DNA from: [Leptolyngbya] sp. PCC 7376
GTDB taxonomy: Bacteria > Cyanobacteriota > Cyanobacteriia > Cyanobacteriales > MRBY01
Reading direction: 5' to 3'
DNA length: 64,000 nt
Assembly: GCF_000316605.1 (NCBI RefSeq)
Contig: NC_019683.1
Location: forward strand, 2,898,036 to 2,962,035
The notes beneath the pieces were generated by a model that was given only the letters and a program-made list of their open reading frames with translations, was not told the DNA's origin and made no database searches. A program made the translations under genes and the position numbers. Each line of letters begins with the position of its first letter. The first letter of the stretch is position 1. Below, in pieces: positions 17,022 to 26,338 of this stretch.

Positions 17022-20000
17022 ATGCCACTCAGCACTGATTACATGAAAGAATACAGCGAGGCGCAAAATGCTTATTTCCAAAACGATTTAGGCAAAGCCG
17101 AAAGCATTACCAATCAGTTGTTGAAAGCCCATCCAGACGACCCTAATTTGTTGCTTTTAAGTGGTCATATTTATTTGGGATTGCAAGATTTTCAAACGGC
17201 ATCACAGCAATATAACCAAGTATTGGATGTAACGCAGCAGGAAGATTTTCATGAATATGCCCGCCAAGGTTTAGAACAAGCCTCTGCTTCTATGGGCGAT
17301 GAGGACGCTAATGGACAGGGCGTAGAAAATCAAGACTTTACTGAATCTGATGATGACTATGGCACATTAACTCAGGACGAGAGTGGTTTATTCGGGGATC
17401 ATGTTGATTTCGGTGAGCCTGAGGCAAGTGGCGATTTTGAAGGAGAGTCTCTGGATGAGGAACCATTTTCAAATCCTTTTGATACAGAGAATTCCTTAGG
17501 AGCTGTGGCTAAAAGCTTTAATAGTTCTGAAGAAGAAGATTTGAATTCTCCCTTTAGTAGTGCTTTTGAATCAAATGGTGGCTCCTTCGATGACGATTAT
17601 GAACAGGAAGATTTTCCGTTTGTCGATGAAACATCCAGTTTAGGTGGAGAGCCAAATTCGAGTTTTGATGATGAATTAGGGAACTGGATGGCTGAGTCAG
17701 GTAATGATGGCGAACAGACTTTTGTTCTTCCTACGGGCGGCGATCGCCAAAGCTCAGACTCATCCATCAACGATGATCAGGGTGACTCCGACTTTATCAA
17801 TAGCTTTAGCGGAGAGAACGAAGATGATCAAAACTTTGTTGACTTTAACCCTGATGCTCTAGATGATTTCAGTGCTGGTGATGACAATGAAATTGATCTT
17901 GGTAGCTTCCAAGATTTTATTGATGAGAGTGATAACGATGTCGATGCCGCCTCTCCTCAGACCTTAGGTACATTGGCAGTTGACCCGATCCAAGAAAACT
18001 TTGATCAGGCAGACCAAGAGTATGGTGATTTTGACCTTGGTGATGAAGATGTAGATGAATCTCCTGTGGCTCCTGGGAATTTTCAAGAGACTTTATTGAT
18101 GGGCATTGATGGTGGTGGCAGTGATTTGTCCCATGACACCCTAGAATCTGCTTCCCCTGATTCAGGTTTATTTGAGTCCGATAACTATGCAGCCGATTCA
18201 TTTGCCAATAATGATATTGAAGATGATATCGATCCTGAAGATCTAGCCTTCCAAGATATTGATTTAGATATGCCCGATGATGAGCCCTTCTACGACGAAG
18301 AGATGAGTCTCGGCGGATTAGGCGAAGAATTATTGAATGATAGTAGTCTTGCCGCCGATGATAATGAAGATGAAGAAGGTTTTCTCGAAGAATTTCATGT
18401 CTTTAATGACGAAGATCTAGATCATCTCCCAAATCTAGATATGGATGTCGATGATGTCGATGCAGATATGCCCGACACTAATTTGTTTGACTCTAGTCTC
18501 GGAAGTGCAGGGAGCCTCTCTTTTACAGATACAGATGACTTGACCATTGACGAAGACGATAGTGTTTTCTCTACTTTTGGCGGCAACAAATCAGAAGAAG
18601 TGGTTACAAGCTTTGCTAAAAATAGTGAAAAACCAGCAGTTGAAGCCACATCCGATGTCGAACAAGGTTATTTTGCTTGGTTTGAAAATGCAGGATTACA
18701 ACAAAAACAATGGTTTACTGCAGCCGGGGCTGGTATTGCCTCTTGTTTAGCCTCTGCATTCGTCACTTATTGTGTTCTTAGTGCAACACCTCAAGAGAAA
18801 CGCACAAGCGATTTTGTGAATTCCATTGCCATTTTTGGCACGCTCACCACATTAATTACAGGCTCTGCTAGTTTTGGTGCAACCTTGCTACTTAGTCAGA
18901 TCACGACTAAACAAATTAAGCGCAGTACCGACAATCTCCAATCTCAATTTGATGCGGTTTCGAACGGTAATTTAAACGTTAAAGCGACCGTCTATTCTGA
19001 AGATGAATTCGGGGAACTCGCCACTGGATTTAACCAAATGGCACGAGTGATTTTGACCACTACTAGTGAGGCTCAACGTCGCGCTGAAGAAACCGAGCAA
19101 TCTAAGGAAGATCTACAACGCCAAGTGATTCGACTCCTAGATGATGTGGAAGGCGCAGCAAGAGGTGACTTGACCGTACAAGCAGAAGTGACGGCTGACG
19201 TATTAGGCGCGGTTGCTGATGCGTTTAACTTAACCATTCAGAACCTACGAGAAATTGTCCAACAGGTAAAACAGGCTGCGAGACAAGTGAACCAAAACTC
19301 TGCCGATAGTGAATCTTTTGCGCGGGGTCTGTCTAGTGATGCGTTACGTCAAGCAGAAGAGTTGGCTGTCACTTTGAACTCGGTACAGATGATGACCGAT
19401 TCGATTCAGCGTGTGGCAGAAAACGCGCGTGAGGCAGAAGAAGTTGCGCGTACTGCATCTGCGACAGCGCTTAAAGGTGGTGAGTCTGTAGAACATACGG
19501 TAGCTGGTATTTTGCAGATTCGAGAAACAGTGGCTGAAACTGCCCGTAAGGTAAAACGTTTAGCAGAGTCTTCCCAAGAGATTTCGAAGATTGTTGCGGT
19601 GATCTCTCAGATTGCATCTCGTACAAATTTGCTCGCCTTGAACGCATCAATTGAGGCGGCCCGCGCAGGTGAATCTGGAAAAGGTTTTGCGATTGTTGCG
19701 GATGAAGTCAGACAACTCGCAGACCGTTCAGCGAAAGCTTTGAAAGAGATTGAGCAAATCGTATTGCAGATTCAGTCTGAGACAAGTCTTGTAATGACTG
19801 CAATGGAAGAAGGTACGCAGCAGGTTATCGATGGTACGAAGCGTGCGGAACAAGCGAAACAGTCTCTGGAAGATATTATTCAAGTATCAAACCGAATCGA
19901 TGCGTTAGTACGTTCGATTACTGCTGATACCGTTGAACAGCGAGAGAACTCTCGAGCAGTGGCACAGGTAATGCAGTCGGTCGAATTAACAGCTCAGGAA

Positions 20001-20114
20001 ACATCCCAAGAATCTCAACGGGTTGCAGGTTCGCTCCAAAATCTTGTGGGAATTGCAAGGGATCTTTTATCTTCTGTGGAAAGATTCCGCGTCGAGTCTG
20101 GAGACGAAAAATAA
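17022..20114 (+). CDS. pilJ: Methyl-accepting chemotaxis protein PilJ
   Basis: 1030 aa. Parts in order: a TPR-like N-terminus (~1-90); a very long acidic, low-complexity stretch rich in Asp, Glu, Ser and Gly (~95-545); two membrane helices (~565-587 and ~598-622) with only about ten residues between them; HAMP (~625-675); a second HAMP-like segment (~700-760); and the signalling hairpin (tip around [20 protein letters not shown], then [21 protein letters not shown]). There is no periplasmic sensor, so input must come from the cytoplasm or membrane. It forms the receptor of the pilus phototaxis array with PilI and PilG/H. ATG start with GGAGAG upstream. Confidence 0.9.
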   Translation: MPLSTDYMKEYSEAQNAYFQNDLGKAESITNQLLKAHPDDPNLLLLSGHIYLGLQDFQTASQQYNQVLDVTQQEDFHEYARQGLEQASASMGDEDANGQGVENQDFTESDDDYGTLTQDESGLFGDHVDFGEPEASGDFEGESLDEEPFSNPFDTENSLGAVAKSFNSSEEEDLNSPFSSAFESNGGSFDDDYEQEDFPFVDETSSLGGEPNSSFDDELGNWMAESGNDGEQTFVLPTGGDRQSSDSSINDDQGDSDFINSFSGENEDDQNFVDFNPDALDDFSAGDDNEIDLGSFQDFIDESDNDVDAASPQTLGTLAVDPIQENFDQADQEYGDFDLGDEDVDESPVAPGNFQETLLMGIDGGGSDLSHDTLESASPDSGLFESDNYAADSFANNDIEDDIDPEDLAFQDIDLDMPDDEPFYDEEMSLGGLGEELLNDSSLAADDNEDEEGFLEEFHVFNDEDLDHLPNLDMDVDDVDADMPDTNLFDSSLGSAGSLSFTDTDDLTIDEDDSVFSTFGGNKSEEVVTSFAKNSEKPAVEATSDVEQGYFAWFENAGLQQKQWFTAAGAGIASCLASAFVTYCVLSATPQEKRTSDFVNSIAIFGTLTTLITGSASFGATLLLSQITTKQIKRSTDNLQSQFDAVSNGNLNVKATVYSEDEFGELATGFNQMARVILTTTSEAQRRAEETEQSKEDLQRQVIRLLDDVEGAARGDLTVQAEVTADVLGAVADAFNLTIQNLREIVQQVKQAARQVNQNSADSESFARGLSSDALRQAEELAVTLNSVQMMTDSIQRVAENAREAEEVARTASATALKGGESVEHTVAGILQIRETVAETARKVKRLAESSQEISKIVAVISQIASRTNLLALNASIEAARAGESGKGFAIVADEVRQLADRSAKALKEIEQIVLQIQSETSLVMTAMEEGTQQVIDGTKRAEQAKQSLEDIIQVSNRIDALVRSITADTVEQRENSRAVAQVMQSVELTAQETSQESQRVAGSLQNLVGIARDLLSSVERFRVESGDEK

Positions 20115-20226
20115 CTGGCTGTTGTGATGATATCTGGGATATTCTTCTCAGAACATTAGGCTGGTGTGCGTTTTTCGGGAAAGGGAGTTGGTATGATTTG
20201 TTCATTCATCCCTTTTGCTTTCCAGT

Positions 20227-21021
20227 ATGGCCAGTCAAAGAAGCTCTAATAGCACTTTAAGAATGTGGTTTCAGCGGCTAACTGCTGCTGTTTTTTTGGG
20301 AGGACAAGTCATTGTTCACCTATGTCGTGGTCGGTTTAATCGCCGGATTACGATTGAACAAATGGCTTCTGTTGGGCCGGATTCGTTGCTGATCGCGTTG
20401 GTCACGGCAGGTTTTGTGGGGATGGTCTTTACGATTCAGGTGGCTCGAGAATTTATTTATTTTGGTGCTGGAACAGCAGTTGGTGGTGTTCTTGGATTAT
20501 CTCTAACGCGAGAATTAGCACCTGTGCTTACAGCTGTAGTTTTGGCTGGTCGGGTCGGGTCGGCATTTGCGGCTGAGATTGGAACAATGCGGGTGACGGA
20601 GCAGATTGATGCGCTACATATTCTGCGAACTGACCCGATTGATTATTTGGTGTTACCGCGTTTTTTGGCTTGTTGTTTGATGTTGCCGCTGTTAACAATT
20701 TTGTCGTTGTTGACTGGCATGATAGGTGGGTTAGTAATTGCAGCGAGTTTGTATCAAATTCCTCAGTCTGTTTTTATCAATTCGGTTCGTTCATTTCTAC
20801 AATATTGGGACATTATAAGTGCGTTAATTAAATCCATTGTTTTTGGTGGGTTGATTTCTATTATTGGGTGTAGTTGGGGTTTGACAACCTCTGGTGGTGC
20901 TAAGGGAGTTGGACAATCAACGACGACAGCTGTTGTAACATCTTTACTCGCTATTTTTGTTGCGAATTTTTTCTTGTCATGGGTGATGTTCCAAGGTCTT
21001 GGGAGTGCATTGGTTGGTTAG
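20227..21021 (+). CDS. MlaE-type ABC transporter permease (Ycf63-like)
   Basis: About 264 aa, five to six membrane helices. The family signature runs through GFVGMVFTIQVAREFIYFGA, LSLTRELAPVLTAVVLAGRVG and EIGTMRVTEQIDAL. Permease of the MlaFEDB-like (mammalian cell entry) lipid transport systems, which move phospholipids across the envelope; cyanobacterial members are the Ycf63 group. It follows pilJ by about 110 bp, the same order as slr1044-slr1045 in Synechocystis (recalled). ATG 20227 is preferred to TTG 20215. A leader ORF (20193-20249) with GGGAG before its ATG overlaps the start. No ATPase or MlaD gene is nearby. Confidence 0.85.
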   Translation: MASQRSSNSTLRMWFQRLTAAVFLGGQVIVHLCRGRFNRRITIEQMASVGPDSLLIALVTAGFVGMVFTIQVAREFIYFGAGTAVGGVLGLSLTRELAPVLTAVVLAGRVGSAFAAEIGTMRVTEQIDALHILRTDPIDYLVLPRFLACCLMLPLLTILSLLTGMIGGLVIAASLYQIPQSVFINSVRSFLQYWDIISALIKSIVFGGLISIIGCSWGLTTSGGAKGVGQSTTTAVVTSLLAIFVANFFLSWVMFQGLGSALVG

Positions 21022-21835
21022 AGTCATATACCTCAAATATTTTTTTGTTATTGTTCTATTTGCTTTTTTTTCGCTCTGTTTACATGGGTGTAATAATGCT
21101 CGGATTCGTTTAGATGATCAGCAAACAATTGTCGTGGCGATCGCCTCATCTTTAAGTGATGTGATGTCAGAAATTCGTACAGAATTTATCGGATCTTATC
21201 CAAATGTAAATGTTGTTTTTAATGCTGCAAGTTCTGGGATCTTGGCACAACAAATTGAGCAAAATGCACCTATTGATATTTTTGCTAGTGCTGATCTAAA
21301 AATTATTCAGGAGTTGATTAATCAACAGAAAATCAATCCGCAAACAAATAAGATTTTTGCTCAGAATCATTTAGTCTTGGCGGCAGTAAAGAATTCTACG
21401 CTTAATGTTGAAAGTTTAGAAGAATTAGTGAGTGACGAAATCAACAAAATTGCACTAGGCAATCCAAAACTCGTTCCCGCTGGTAACTATGCAAAAAATG
21501 CTTTGAGGCGATCGCCCTCGAATCAGGATTTATACCGAACCTTAAATCTACAACAAAAACTAGTTTTTACTGAGAATGTACGACAAGTCCTAACGTATGT
21601 TGAAACCCAATCAGTTGATGCAGGATTTATTTATCAAACAGATCTTCAACATTCTCAAGCTGTGTCTCAACTTCTCGCATTGGATTCTGAACAAACAGGG
21701 GAGATTTCTTACGCGATCGCCCCAATTCAGAAAACAATAAATAAAACTGGAACCCAAGAATTTATCGACTTTGTTTTAAGTCCTCAAGGTCAAGAGATTA
21801 TTGCTGAATATGGATTTTGGATGGCTACGGATTAA
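21005..21835 (+). CDS. modA: ModA-like substrate-binding lipoprotein
   Basis: About 276 aa. A hydrophobic leader ends in the lipobox CLHGC, so it is a predicted lipoprotein in the periplasm. The ModA signature is present: AIASSLSDV, NAASSGILAQQI, DIFASADLK and the C-terminal FVLSPQGQEIIAEYGF. ModA binds molybdate or tungstate for ModBC, but no modB or modC gene is nearby, so it is an orphan here and the ligand could differ. The start is uncertain: GTG 21005, TTG 20999 and TTG 21014 are in frame and all overlap the end of the permease gene, suggesting translational coupling. Convergent overlap of 11 bp with the next gene. Confidence 0.8.
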   Translation: MHWLVRVIYLKYFFVIVLFAFFSLCLHGCNNARIRLDDQQTIVVAIASSLSDVMSEIRTEFIGSYPNVNVVFNAASSGILAQQIEQNAPIDIFASADLKIIQELINQQKINPQTNKIFAQNHLVLAAVKNSTLNVESLEELVSDEINKIALGNPKLVPAGNYAKNALRRSPSNQDLYRTLNLQQKLVFTENVRQVLTYVETQSVDAGFIYQTDLQHSQAVSQLLALDSEQTGEISYAIAPIQKTINKTGTQEFIDFVLSPQGQEIIAEYGFWMATD

Positions 21836-22421
21836 CTTCGGTGTTTTTCCACTCTTGAGACGAAGATAACTTATAGATAAAACGGTTCTGAGGATTGCCT
21901 CGTAGTTCTAAATGATCAACAGTGTGCGGCTGGAAGATTAGCAAAACAAAACTGTCAAGAGGAGACTTTGAGCTTGAAGTTTCGACATTAAAATCATCGG
22001 AATTTATATTGCGTTGTGCTGTCGGAGATGGCCAAGCAAATTGTGAGCGGGCACTATCTGAAATAGTCTCCCATGTCTGTTGTCTTTCTTGAAAAAAATC
22101 AGACTCCAAATCATCTGCATTGACCATTTCTATCGTGCCTGCAAGACGAAATTGTTCACGGGTTTTTGTGAAATACCATGCGATTTCTGCTTGGTTGTGT
22201 GAGGCGAGATGTTCTATCTTTTGGCTGCGGCGATCAGTGATGATTTTTAAGTAATTGGTTTGCTCCACAAAGCCACGAAATACAACAGTACGATTGGTCG
22301 GCAAACCCTCAGGCGTGACTGTTGCCAGTTGGAAAAAGCGGCAGTGCATTTGGCTACGATTGCGATGGAGAGCACGAGATAAGGGCGATCGCCATGGCGC
22401 TAACTCAATAGGATTCGGCAT
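21825..22421 (-). CDS. Pyridoxamine 5'-phosphate oxidase-like FMN protein (Alr4036 family)
   Basis: About 198 aa. Resembles the FMN-binding split-barrel proteins called pyridoxamine 5'-phosphate oxidase-like, Alr4036 type: PWRSPLSRALHRNRS at the N-terminus, FFQLATVTPEGLPTNRTVVF and IITDRRSQKIEHL in the barrel, and WYFTKTREQFRLAG. Flavin-dependent oxidoreductase or flavin-binding protein of unknown substrate. ATG 22421 is preferred to TTG 22469 because it matches the conserved PxWRxPL start and avoids overlap with the upstream gene, 13 bp away. Probably an operon with the DUF2605 gene. Confidence 0.85.
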   Translation of the reverse strand: MPNPIELAPWRSPLSRALHRNRSQMHCRFFQLATVTPEGLPTNRTVVFRGFVEQTNYLKIITDRRSQKIEHLASHNQAEIAWYFTKTREQFRLAGTIEMVNADDLESDFFQERQQTWETISDSARSQFAWPSPTAQRNINSDDFNVETSSSKSPLDSFVLLIFQPHTVDHLELRGNPQNRFIYKLSSSQEWKNTEVNP

Positions 22422-22434
22422 AATCTCAAACGTC

Positions 22435-22755
22435 CTAGGAAGTCTTTGATTGCCGATTTTTCTGGGCAACTCCCCAACATTCCCTCACTAATTGATGCCA
22501 AGGCATCAGCACTTTCATCTCGATGCCAGCATGGCCACCCGTTGCATTAAACAAAGATTTTGTAGCATTCACTTCTGCCTGTGCTTGCTGAATTCTCTCC
22601 ATAAATGTTTCCTGTTCTTGGGGCGACATAAAAGATAATTGTTCTTTTTTTAAAGCAGATAGCGATCGCTCAAACCAATAAGAAAAATCATCTAAAAGTG
22701 GTGCCAGGATCGTTTTCAACAATTCTGGATCGTTTGGTATTTCAGCAGGGACCAT
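22435..22755 (-). CDS. DUF2605 family protein
   Basis: 106 aa, cyanobacterial family of unknown function. Recognised from the overall pattern LLKTILAPLLDDFSYWFERS, then a helical middle, then MPWHQLVRECW near the C-terminus. No membrane segment. ATG start. It precedes the PPOX-like gene by 13 bp on the same strand, suggesting co-transcription. Confidence 0.8.
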   Translation of the reverse strand: MVPAEIPNDPELLKTILAPLLDDFSYWFERSLSALKKEQLSFMSPQEQETFMERIQQAQAEVNATKSLFNATGGHAGIEMKVLMPWHQLVRECWGVAQKNRQSKTS

Positions 22756-22904
22756 AAAACTTTTTATGTGAATTATTCTTTACGTACTTTAACGTTTTTC
22801 TCTGATCGAGTTTGTGCATGGCTTCGATGCAGAATATTAAACAAAATTAATATTCAGTTCTGGAGCTATGGGAGCACTGATAAAACTAAGGAGGAGTCAG
22901 CCTT

Positions 22905-22949
22905 TTGGCTACTCAATGCAAACCTTTACGTTACGGTAGCAGAACGTGA
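22905..22949 (+). CDS. Putative leader ORF coupled to first AIM24 gene
   Basis: 14 codons from TTG, eight bases after a very strong GGAGGAG (22890-22896). Its TGA overlaps the GTG start of the downstream AIM24 gene as GTGA. The same stretch can fold a small hairpin (AGCC-TTTT-GGCT) just after the Shine-Dalgarno. This suggests a translational coupling or attenuator-like device; the peptide itself may not matter. No homology claim is made. Confidence 0.3.
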   Translation: MATQCKPLRYGSRT

Positions 22950-23611
22950 AATATGAAATTCGATACAAACCCGCCTTTGCTTGTTTGTTTGTAACCCTTG
23001 ATCCGGGTGAACAAGTGACTGCTGAAGCTGGCGCGATGGTCAGTATGGATGGTGGGATCACGATGAAGACAGAATTTTCAGGGGGCTTTGTGCAGGCAAT
23101 ATTGCGATCTTTCTTTGGTGGAGAATCGCTTTTTGTCAATATCTACCGTAATACCAGCAACAAAAAACAAACCGTGATTTTGACCCAATCGATGATTGGC
23201 GATATTCACCGGATTGATTTATCCCAAGGACCAATTTGTTTTCAGCCCGGTGCTTACATTGCCCATACCCCCGGCGCAAATATGGGCGTAAAGTGGGCCG
23301 GGTTTGCCAGTTGGTTCGCTGGAGAAGGACTCTTCAAGCTTGAATTTACAGGCAAAGGACGCGTTTTCTATGGTTGCTATGGCGGCATTATGGAAAAACA
23401 AATTGCGGGCGAATACATCGTTGATAACAGTCACCTTGTAGCCTATGAACCCGGTATCACCATGAATATCCGTATGTCTGGTGGCCTTCTCGGATCGCTT
23501 ACCTCTGGCGAAGGATTAGTGAATAAGCTGAAAGGCCGCGGCAAAGTGTATCTCCAATCCCGTAGTGTCGATAGTTTGGTTGGTTTCCTCCGTCCGAAAT
23601 GCCGATTCTAA
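22946..23611 (+). CDS. AIM24 / TIGR00266 family protein (copy 1)
   Basis: 221 aa, all-beta protein with the repeated glycine-rich pattern of the family: AEAGAMVSMDGG, FFGGESLFVNIY, WFAGEGLFKLEF, YIVDNSHLVAYEPG. The family is named after yeast AIM24; in bacteria its role is poorly known, possibly membrane- or envelope-associated. GTG start; the strong upstream Shine-Dalgarno belongs to a leader ORF that overlaps this start codon. First of three tandem paralogues, each about 220-230 aa, with 80-90 bp spacers. Confidence 0.85.
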   Translation: MKYEIRYKPAFACLFVTLDPGEQVTAEAGAMVSMDGGITMKTEFSGGFVQAILRSFFGGESLFVNIYRNTSNKKQTVILTQSMIGDIHRIDLSQGPICFQPGAYIAHTPGANMGVKWAGFASWFAGEGLFKLEFTGKGRVFYGCYGGIMEKQIAGEYIVDNSHLVAYEPGITMNIRMSGGLLGSLTSGEGLVNKLKGRGKVYLQSRSVDSLVGFLRPKCRF

Positions 23612-23702
23612 AGTTTCTATTTCTCTAGAAGGATTAACGCTGTCACGACACGACTAATCCCCAATCATTATTTCTCGTTTACTCTCAAACGCTTGAATCT
23701 TT

Positions 23703-24380
23703 ATGGATATACAACTTTTACACCAGCCTGATAATGCGATCGCCCATATAAAGATGGATGCTGGCGAAGAGATCGTCGCCCAAGCGGGAGCGATGATTGC
23801 GATGAGCGGCAGCATCAACACCAGCACGACTCTCCGAAAGGGCAAAGGTGGCGGCATTATGGGCGGCCTGAAACGGATGTTGGCGGGAGAATCTCTCTTT
23901 TTAAGCGTATTCCGCGCCCCTGTGCCCGATAGTGAAATCTGGTTTGCCCCAAAGCTGATGGGAGATTTATTGCTCTATCAAATGCAAGGCGATGAATTTG
24001 TAGTGCAAGCCTCTTCGTATCTTGCCTCTGGTTCCAATGTGGATATTGATCTAGGCTGGCAGGGTTTTAAATCGTTTTTCTCTGGTGAATCAATTTTCTG
24101 GCTCAGCATCTCTGGTCAGGGGCCATTGCTAGTGACGTCCTTTGGGGCGATCTATGAAATCGATGTCGATGGTGAGTACATCGTTGATACTGGCCATATT
24201 GTCGCTTTTGAGAAAACCCTAAGCTTCAAAGTTGGTAAGGCAAATCCGTCGTGGATGGGCGCATTCCTTGGAGGAGAAGGACTCGTCTGTCGTTTTCAAG
24301 GAAAAGGCAAACTCTACTGTCAAACCCATAATCCTGGTTCCTTCGGTTCTCGGGTTGGTTCGCGATTGCCTCCCCGTTAG
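23703..24380 (+). CDS. AIM24 / TIGR00266 family protein (copy 2)
   Basis: 225 aa, paralogue of the flanking genes: AQAGAMIAMSGS, MLAGESLFLSVF, FFSGESIFWLSI, YIVDTGHIVAFE and FLGGEGLVCRFQGKG. ATG start, 91 bp after copy 1. Differs from copy 1 in charge and is closer to copy 3, which suggests an older split of copy 1 and a later duplication of 2 and 3 (by eye). Function unknown. Confidence 0.85.
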   Translation: MDIQLLHQPDNAIAHIKMDAGEEIVAQAGAMIAMSGSINTSTTLRKGKGGGIMGGLKRMLAGESLFLSVFRAPVPDSEIWFAPKLMGDLLLYQMQGDEFVVQASSYLASGSNVDIDLGWQGFKSFFSGESIFWLSISGQGPLLVTSFGAIYEIDVDGEYIVDTGHIVAFEKTLSFKVGKANPSWMGAFLGGEGLVCRFQGKGKLYCQTHNPGSFGSRVGSRLPPR

Positions 24381-24460
24381 GGATTTTTGAGTAAAGCTGG
24401 TCATCTGCCATGACCCAATGTCCAAATTAATTGTTTTGCCAACTTTGAGTTTTAAGTGTC

Positions 24461-25156
24461 ATGTCTAAGTTTGACTTTCGCGTTGAAAATAACCCGTCCT
24501 ACGCCTCATTAATTGTTAAGTTGCCACCGAATCAAACCCTCCTTGTAGAAGCTGGGGCGATGGCAGCGATGGATGCCAATATCGAAATGAAATCAAAAAT
24601 GCGTGGCGGGCTGATGAAAGGTCTGGGGCGTATGCTCAGTGGTGAATCTTTATTTATCAGTGAATTTACAGCGCAAACAACAACGGCTGAAATCTATCTC
24701 TCGCCCGGCGCTCCGGGGGATCTAGCTCACTATGAACTAGATGGCTCAAAAAGTTTGATGGTGCAGTCATCGGGATTTGTTGCTTCTAGTCCTTCGGTGG
24801 AGCTGGACACAAAATTTCAAGGATTAAAAGGCTTTTTCTCTGGGGAATCGATCTTCTTTCTACGGGCATCAGGTCAGGGGGATTTTTGGTTTAGTTCCTA
24901 TGGCGCAATTATTGAGATTCCGGTGGAAGGTGATTATGTGGTTGATACAGGCTATATTGTGGCCTTCGAAGATACGCTCAACTACAACGTGGAAATGATT
25001 GGTGGGTTGTCGTTCCGGAGTTTGCGGACAGGTATCCTTGGTGGTGAAGGTCTTGTCTGTCGATTTAGCGGCAAAGGAAAACTTTGGGTGCAATCTCGTA
25101 ATTTATTCCCATTGATGAACTTCCTTTATCCTTACCGCCCAGTGAAGAGTGATTAA
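24461..25156 (+). CDS. AIM24 / TIGR00266 family protein (copy 3)
   Basis: 231 aa, third tandem member: VEAGAMAAMDAN, MLSGESLFISEF, FFSGESIFFLRA, YVVDTGYIVAFED and ILGGEGLVCRFSGKG. ATG start, 80 bp after copy 2. Followed after 130 bp by the PstS-like genes on the same strand. The three may form a hetero-oligomer, which is inference. Confidence 0.85.
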   Translation: MSKFDFRVENNPSYASLIVKLPPNQTLLVEAGAMAAMDANIEMKSKMRGGLMKGLGRMLSGESLFISEFTAQTTTAEIYLSPGAPGDLAHYELDGSKSLMVQSSGFVASSPSVELDTKFQGLKGFFSGESIFFLRASGQGDFWFSSYGAIIEIPVEGDYVVDTGYIVAFEDTLNYNVEMIGGLSFRSLRTGILGGEGLVCRFSGKGKLWVQSRNLFPLMNFLYPYRPVKSD

Positions 25157-25286
25157 TTAGTTCCATTTTTGCAATTTAATCTAATCGATGATTTTTCTCT
25201 ATTCTTATTTCCTGATTGGGAATGGCTAGGCTGATTCTGAGTAAAATTTAGAGGATCAGCAAAATTACCCAGTTGTAGGGAATCGT

Positions 25287-26306
25287 ATGGCAAAGGGTAA
25301 AGAGATGACCTCACTGCTGTTGTCGATTGGCATCATCGGTGGTGTGCTTTTTTTCGGGGCGCAATATGCTCGAAATTTGTTTTCTGATGCGCCGAATGGT
25401 GGTGTGTTTGAGGGGGGGCGATCGCAAGATACTTTTGCCGATGTTGACGGTGTGCCGCAGGGTTTGTTTCGTTATGGAGGTAGTACAATTTGGGCGCCGA
25501 TTCGTGACGAAATTGACGAGGCACTACTGATTGAGAAATCAGGTTTTGACCTAAGTTATATTGACCCTGATGCTGACCCTCCTGGCTCTAGTGCAGGGAT
25601 TAAAATGCTCCTGGATAATCAGCTGGCTTTTTCGCAGTCTTCGCGCTCTTTAAAACCCGAAGAGTATGAGATAGCAGAGCAGAAAGGGTTCAAATTAAAG
25701 GAAATTCCTGTGGCTCTCGATGGGTTGGCGATCGCCGTGCATCCAGATCTTGAAGTTGCTGGTTTGACTGTGGCTCAGTTGAAGGACATTTACCTTGGCA
25801 AGATTAAAAATTGGCAGGAAGTTGGCGGCCCAAATGTCGAGATTATTCCCTATACGCGCAATGAAGAAACGGTCGGTACCGTCGATTTTTTTATTGAATC
25901 GATTTTAGGTGGTGAAACGTTTGGCGACAATAAAAAATATGTCTCCTCGACAGCGGAAGCTTTGCGATTAGTTTCTGAAAATTTGGGTGGTGTTTACTAT
26001 GCTTCAGCCCCAGAAGTGGTTCCACAATGTTCCGTTAAAACCTTGGCACTTGGTCAGAGCGAAAGCCAACTGGTCAAGCCCTATAAAGAGCCATTCCAGC
26101 CTCTCTCGAATTGTCCTCTCGAACGGAATGTACTCAATAATGAAGCCTTTAAAACAGGTGCTTATCCGATTATGCGATCGCTGTTTGTGATTGTGAAACA
26201 AAACGATGGAGTCGAAGAAGAGGCTGGGATGGCATACGCTAATCTTCTATTAACCGAACAAGGCCAGGATTTAATTGAAAAGGCTGGCTTTGTACGAATT
26301 CGCTAG
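25287..26306 (+). CDS. Membrane-anchored PstS-like binding protein (1)
   Basis: 339 aa. An N-terminal membrane helix (LLLSIGIIGGVLFFGAQY) is not followed by a cleavage or lipobox site, so the protein is probably anchored with its PBP domain in the periplasm. The domain has the PstS/PBP-like pattern: FRYGGSTIWAPI, the SSR and SLKPEE region, LDGLAIAVHPDL, LKDIYLGKIKNWQEVGGP. PstS proteins bind phosphate for PstCAB, but no pstCAB genes are here. GTA-GGGAA before ATG serves as Shine-Dalgarno. Forms a unit with the next PBP and histidine kinase; ligand not proven. Confidence 0.8.
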   Translation: MAKGKEMTSLLLSIGIIGGVLFFGAQYARNLFSDAPNGGVFEGGRSQDTFADVDGVPQGLFRYGGSTIWAPIRDEIDEALLIEKSGFDLSYIDPDADPPGSSAGIKMLLDNQLAFSQSSRSLKPEEYEIAEQKGFKLKEIPVALDGLAIAVHPDLEVAGLTVAQLKDIYLGKIKNWQEVGGPNVEIIPYTRNEETVGTVDFFIESILGGETFGDNKKYVSSTAEALRLVSENLGGVYYASAPEVVPQCSVKTLALGQSESQLVKPYKEPFQPLSNCPLERNVLNNEAFKTGAYPIMRSLFVIVKQNDGVEEEAGMAYANLLLTEQGQDLIEKAGFVRIR

Positions 26307-26338
26307 ACAACAAGTTTCGATAGCAGTTTTTAAATAAT

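Noticed and set aside
17917-18201. Minus-strand ORF rich in His and Gln within pilJ
   Set aside because: Arises from the Asp/Glu-rich codons of the acidic linker; shadow frame.
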